Made by a program: the position numbers and the translations under genes. This document shows positions 60,793 to 64,000 of a DNA stretch of 64,000 bases, piece by piece (positions within the stretch are counted from its first letter, which is position 1; every line of letters starts with the position of its first letter). Under the pieces are notes generated by a model. That model made no database searches, was not told where the DNA came from, and worked only from the letters and a program-made list of their open reading frames with translations. Origin of the DNA: CBDDKZ01 sp965230415 (GTDB lineage Bacteria > Bacteroidota > Bacteroidia > Cytophagales > JAAEPT01); NCBI GenBank assembly GCA_965230415.1, contig CBDDKZ010000005.1, positions 4,712,001 through 4,776,000 on the forward strand. The letters run 5' to 3'.

Positions 60793-61245
60793 ATGAAATA
60801 TTTTATTTCTGTAAAAGGCAAAAAACAGGGTCCATATAATTTAGAGGAATTAAGAAACCTAAATCTGTTCAATACAACTCTTGTATGGAAAGATGGCATG
60901 CAAGATTGGCAACAAGCCAAGGAAATAGATGAATTAAAAGAAATAACACTTACGCTTCCCCCAAAGCTTCCAAAAGGAAAACTATCAGGGGATGAAATCA
61001 TCAAAATTTTCTTTATTCATTTATTTTTTGGATTAGGTTTCTTTTACATAGACAAAACTGTTAAAAGGAAATATTTATACCCTGCATTTGGACTTTACGC
61101 TTTATTGGATTTTATCCTTGCAGGTTTAGATATTAAACCATTTAAGTCAGATGGGTTTGGATTGAATACATTTATTATTAGTCTAGTTGTCTGTTACCTT
61201 TTTGGATATATAGATGTTTATTACCACAGATATAAAATAAGCTAA
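60793..61245 (+). CDS. Array gene 8: GYF_2-domain protein with membrane helices
   Basis: 150 aa from ATG 60793 (MKYFISVKGKKQGPYNLEEL); ATG 60766 is in frame but precedes the domain by 9 residues. The first 55 residues are a GYF_2 (DUF4339) domain: GKKQGPYNLEEL ... LVWKDGMQDWQQAKEI. Three hydrophobic helices follow (FIHLFFGLGFFYI, LYALLDFILAGL, FIISLVVCYLFGYI). In other bacteria this pair occurs in proteins of unknown function at membranes. The stop lies at the edge of a 72-bp duplication. Confidence 0.78.
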   Translation: MKYFISVKGKKQGPYNLEELRNLNLFNTTLVWKDGMQDWQQAKEIDELKEITLTLPPKLPKGKLSGDEIIKIFFIHLFFGLGFFYIDKTVKRKYLYPAFGLYALLDFILAGLDIKPFKSDGFGLNTFIISLVVCYLFGYIDVYYHRYKIS

Positions 61246-61315
61246 GAGAAAAACTGAAGAACGAACTACTAAACCATCAGATAAACACAATCATTCTGTA
61301 ACTGGTGGAGATAAA
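61244..61315 (+). repeat. 72-bp duplicated fragment of the collar-protein gene, copy A
   Basis: Matches 63148-63219 with one mismatch; here it is not in a long frame (ends GGDKIWGL-stop). Confidence 0.9.
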
Positions 61316-61317
61316 AT

Positions 61318-61710
61318 ATGGGGCTTATAGATTTAAATGGTTTTGCGGGATATTTTGGAACACCTAATCTTAAAAGGGTGAGTCGCTACGGGCTGGATCC
61401 TGGGGACACCATGGACCAAGTAGGGGCACCAGGTAAAAGTGGAAAGGAGACTTCTTCGCATCGAGTCCGGACATTGATTTTCCCCATGAGTTATGAAGGT
61501 GTGTTTGTGCTGAAAGAAAAGGAAAGAGAAGAGTGTTGGAAGGAATCTGAGTGGTTAGCTTTTAAGGTGCCGGCTGCGAAATATAGTATGCCAGATAGTT
61601 ACGGATCTGGTGATCTGTACTCTATGTGGTCACTACCCCATTCAGGTACGCGACTCTATTGTAGCCGTTAGAAAAAAGAAAGAAGAGGAAGAATATAAAG
61701 TGATTGAATA
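61318..61710 (+). pseudogene. Array gene 9: unknown protein, probably frameshifted near its end
   Basis: The frame from ATG 61318 reads to TAG at 61669-61671 (117 aa). Removing one C at CCCC (61634-61637) would continue as SLPIQVRDSIVAVRKKKEEEEY and stop at TAA 61708-61710, which overlaps the next array motif exactly as neighbours do. No family recognised (GLDPGDTMDQVGAPGKSGK). Composition is richer in G+C than neighbouring array genes. Confidence 0.5.
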
Positions 61711-61727
61711 AAGTACCAAAAATAGAG
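61710..61727 (+). promoter_or_regulatory. Array motif 8
   Basis: AAAGTACCAAAAATAGAG, 5 bp before ATG 61733. Confidence 0.7.
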
Positions 61728-61732
61728 CGACT

Positions 61733-62128
61733 ATGAAATACAAAGCATCATTCTATTTTGAAGCAGAAAACAATTACTATGTGATTGTTCAAATAGGAGA
61801 ATATCTGACAAGTGAAGAAGCTTATGCTATTTCGAATGAGCGAAAAGCTGTATTGAAATACGAGACTAACAATCTGAATTATTACAATGATGGCATACTG
61901 GTAAAGTCTGTATTAGATAAGGATATTACTGTTACCAGAGCCATATATAATTCTGAAACTTTCAATCATGATTATGTTGAGCAAAACATCAAACTCAGCG
62001 AATTCAAAAATTACGATGGTTTGATCTGCAATTACTACGCAGTTCATAACTGTATTGAAATGATTGATGCCAATGGCTTAGTAATTGATTCAAACGTTTT
62101 AGCGCACGAACATACAAGTAACAAATAA
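61733..62128 (+). CDS. Array gene 10: unknown 131-aa protein
   Basis: Soluble, no signal. MKYKASFYFEAENNYYVIVQ at the start and a run of aromatic residues. No family recognised. Array gene 11 starts 8 bp after its stop. Confidence 0.6.
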   Translation: MKYKASFYFEAENNYYVIVQIGEYLTSEEAYAISNERKAVLKYETNNLNYYNDGILVKSVLDKDITVTRAIYNSETFNHDYVEQNIKLSEFKNYDGLICNYYAVHNCIEMIDANGLVIDSNVLAHEHTSNK

Positions 62129-62136
62129 GGAGAAAA

Positions 62137-62373
62137 ATGAAAACAATGACACCCTTAGAATTCTATGGAAAAATAGAAAAAGAAAAGAACAGATTGATCA
62201 CAGTTTGCATGAGTAAGAGTGTACATAGCAAAACACTAGAAGCTGCATTTAGCGCCGAGCCAGGACATTTACCTGATGAAATTAGTGGCGCTAAAGTAGT
62301 CCATTCAGAGAGCAACACTGATATAGGGGTGTTAATATATGACAACAGCTGTGAAATGATTATAATAAACTAA
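62137..62373 (+). CDS. Array gene 11: unknown 78-aa protein
   Basis: Soluble. Phrases: TPLEFYGKIEKEKNRLITVCM and DIGVLIYDNSCEMIIIN. It follows gene 10 by 8 bp with AGGAG 5 bp before its ATG, so translation is likely coupled. No family recognised. Confidence 0.6.
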   Translation: MKTMTPLEFYGKIEKEKNRLITVCMSKSVHSKTLEAAFSAEPGHLPDEISGAKVVHSESNTDIGVLIYDNSCEMIIIN

Positions 62374-62375
62374 TC

Positions 62376-62395
62376 AAAGCACCTAAAAATGAGAG
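62376..62395 (+). promoter_or_regulatory. Array motif 9
   Basis: AAAGCACCTAAAAATGAGAG, 26 bp before ATG 62422. Confidence 0.7.
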
Positions 62396-62421
62396 CAATA
62401 CTATATTAATTGAAAACTCAT

Positions 62422-63282
62422 ATGAGCACACCTAACAAAAATTCAAATCGCAATTCATCTGTCCAGGTAGCGAAAATAAATAAATGGCAAGCTATAATTG
62501 TAGCAGCCATTACGGCCACAGTATCTATATCAGTAGCGTTAATAACTACGCAATTTAAGTTGGAGGATAAAGTAAATAGTAATCAAGTTGATCAAACAGT
62601 TCAAAAAAAAGTTACAGCTGAGGCAATAAGGCTTACAAATAAAGATTTGGATTCAATATCTCAAAGATTAAGGGATAAATACATCGATGAAATAACAGAA
62701 AAAATGACCAATCAGGGAAAAGATGAACAAATTAATAAATCCCCTATTGGATCGATTATTTCATCAGTTGTCCCTTATGAGCAATTCATGAGATTAAACA
62801 AGTTTAATTTGAATAATACGATTTCGAAAAACATTTGGGCACCTTGTGATGGTAGAAACGTTTCGGGCTCAGATTACAGTCACTTTAATTCTAATGTCCC
62901 AGATTTGAGAGGTGTTTTTTTGCGAGGACTGAACCAACTTTATCAAAATAATAAAGGAGCTGGTAACATTAAACTTGACCAATTAGATATTAATAACACA
63001 AGGAGTGCTGGTAGTTTCCAAGCTGAATCTACAAAATTACCAAATAGTGGATTTAAGATTTCATATGAAGGTGAACATACCCACAAATACCAAATTAAGT
63101 TTATAGGTGGAGAAGAAGGTGAAATAGCATGGGAAAAGAACAAGGCCAAGAGAAAAACTGAAGAACGAACTACTAAACCATCAAATAAACACAATCATTC
63201 TGTAACTGGTGGAGATAAAGAAACTAGACCCAAAAATGTGGCAGTATACTACTATATTAAGATAAATGAATCTCAATATTAA
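62422..63282 (+). CDS. Array gene 12: membrane-anchored tail-collar-like protein
   Basis: 286 aa from ATG 62422; TTG 62410 is an alternative. An N-terminal segment (WQAIIVAAITATVSISVALI) is a membrane anchor, followed by a coiled region, then a phage tail-collar-like domain: WAPCDGRNVSG, VPDLRGVFLRGLN, and the C-terminal HTHKYQIKF ... HNHSVTGGDKETRPKNVAVYYYIKI. Collar domains of this type sit in phage tail fibres. Joining one to a membrane anchor is unusual; a surface or phage-mimic role is inferred. Confidence 0.75.
   Translation: MSTPNKNSNRNSSVQVAKINKWQAIIVAAITATVSISVALITTQFKLEDKVNSNQVDQTVQKKVTAEAIRLTNKDLDSISQRLRDKYIDEITEKMTNQGKDEQINKSPIGSIISSVVPYEQFMRLNKFNLNNTISKNIWAPCDGRNVSGSDYSHFNSNVPDLRGVFLRGLNQLYQNNKGAGNIKLDQLDINNTRSAGSFQAESTKLPNSGFKISYEGEHTHKYQIKFIGGEEGEIAWEKNKAKRKTEERTTKPSNKHNHSVTGGDKETRPKNVAVYYYIKINESQY
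63148..63219 (+). repeat. 72-bp duplicated fragment, copy B (inside gene 12)
   Basis: In-frame part of the collar domain; parent copy of 61244-61315. Confidence 0.9.
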
Positions 63283-63287
63283 CAATT

Positions 63288-63305
63288 AAAGTACCAAATA
63301 AGGAG
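63288..63305 (+). promoter_or_regulatory. Array motif 10
   Basis: AAAGTACCAAATAAGGAG, 6 bp before ATG 63312. Confidence 0.75.
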
Positions 63306-63311
63306 TAGATT

Positions 63312-64000
63312 ATGAGCAAGTATTTAATATGGACGTTAACTATTTTTATTGTTCTCACAAGTATTTCATGTAGAAAAAAGTTCAAGGATCGACCTAAACG
63401 TAAAACCACAAATAATAAGTTGGTATTAGAAAATATTGTGGTAAATCAGGACAAAGGTAAAGAAATGCAAACTTTTGTTTCCTATTATAATGAAGATTGG
63501 GTTAAATGTGATGAATCAAAGGCAATGTATAAACGTTATATTAACCCTACTAATGACCCGAATTTATTCAGAATGCGCGATTATTATATTTCGAATAAAC
63601 AGTTGCAATGGGAAGGATATTGTCTAGATACAATTAAATACCTAACAATAGGTGCATACGTCATATATTACGAAAATGGTAATATTCAAGAATCTGGGAG
63701 CTTAACGGACAACCAATTAAATGGCTCATATGTTGAATATGATTCCTTGGGAACAAAAATATTAGAAGCAAATTATGTCAATGACAAATTAGAAGGGCCG
63801 TTACAAGAATATTACAGTAATGGAAAACTAAAATCAGACTATTTTTATAAAAACGGTTTAAAAGAAGGGACCTGCAAATGGTTTTATGAGAATGGACAAA
63901 TAAGTGAAATTGGTGATTATAAAGCTGATAAACTCGAAGGTTCTTTCCTTGCATATAACATCCAAGGAACAAAGATTTACGAGGGCCAATATGAAAATGA
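63312..64000 (+). CDS. Array gene 13: MORN-repeat lipoprotein (partial, runs off right edge)
   Basis: 229 codons visible. Lipobox FIVLTSISC, then RKKFKDRPKRK. From about residue 110 the repeats follow the YwqK/MORN type: YYENGNIQESGSLTDNQLNG, EYYSNGKLKSDYFYKNGLKEG, WFYENGQISEIGDYKADKLEG. Families of this kind are often called YwqK-type antitoxins. It is preceded by array motif 10, so the array continues beyond the window. Confidence 0.85.
   Translation, partial: MSKYLIWTLTIFIVLTSISCRKKFKDRPKRKTTNNKLVLENIVVNQDKGKEMQTFVSYYNEDWVKCDESKAMYKRYINPTNDPNLFRMRDYYISNKQLQWEGYCLDTIKYLTIGAYVIYYENGNIQESGSLTDNQLNGSYVEYDSLGTKILEANYVNDKLEGPLQEYYSNGKLKSDYFYKNGLKEGTCKWFYENGQISEIGDYKADKLEGSFLAYNIQGTKIYEGQYEN

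Noticed and set aside
57581..63305. Array motifs as classical integron attC sites
   Set aside because: No inverted RYYYAAC/GTTRRRY ends, no long imperfect hairpins per site, and the recombinase is of the serine, not tyrosine, type.
57581..63305. Array motifs as a CRISPR array
   Set aside because: Spacing is irregular (about 65 bp to 1.5 kb) and the intervals are coding.

Overview
The window reads as chromosomal DNA from a gliding-type Bacteroidota (Cytophaga/Flavobacteria/Saprospira-like). The evidence is several secreted proteins ending in type IX secretion (T9SS) type A sorting tails, one giant protein with a CHU_C/type B tail followed directly by a PorP/SprF-family protein, a SusC-like outer-membrane barrel family and a GldM-like C-terminal fragment at the left edge. 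I cannot name genus or species. No tRNA, rRNA or CRISPR array was seen.

Layout. 1-16 kb: GldM-like fragment, FG-GAP/T9SS adhesin, SH3b protein, a frame-broken dodecin, SDR oxidoreductase, outer-membrane protein, a NarL-type two-component pair, a PhyH dioxygenase whose 3' end is duplicated around a 1.55-kb insert, and small secreted or lipoproteins. 16-23 kb is a signalling block: a cNMP-binding histidine kinase fused in operon to a receiver/flavoprotein lacking redox cysteines, a PAS kinase with a CheY partner, and a membrane class III cyclase. 23-30 kb: a broken TonB-dependent barrel, an atypical pyruvate kinase, and a metal-flavoured cluster (MerC, SigZ-like sigma factor, and a 37-residue peptide with 14 cysteines). 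30-35 kb: the CHU_C giant plus PorP/SprF. 35-50 kb: lipoproteins, a two-domain fascin-like protein, the homocysteine-methyltransferase half of MetH, a decayed PepSY gene, WGR/TPR and DKNYY proteins, trypsin- and subtilisin-like proteases, a peptidase-S74 protein and another FG-GAP protein.

50-56 kb is a scarred mobile region. It holds an AbiE type IV toxin-antitoxin pair with repeated palindromes in front of it, two copies of a roughly 200-bp non-coding repeat built from AAAATAAC units, an MBL hydrolase, a complete IS3/IS150-type element with terminal repeats and 3-bp target duplication, an LRR gene cut off exactly where one repeat begins, and a possible 22-residue membrane peptide with hairpins.

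56-64 kb is the most unusual part. A small serine recombinase is followed by a one-direction array of short, AT-rich, mostly unrecognised genes. At least ten copies of a short conserved element, consensus AAAGTACCTAAATAGGAG, sit between them, often overlapping the previous stop codon and ending in a Shine-Dalgarno-like GGAG just before the next ATG. The array carries internal duplications (101 bp and 72 bp), tandem lipoprotein paralogues, a membrane-anchored tail-collar-like protein, micro-ORFs and a MORN-repeat gene running off the right edge. It looks like an accumulating gene-cassette array; whether the repeat is a recombination site, a shared expression signal or both cannot be decided from sequence alone.
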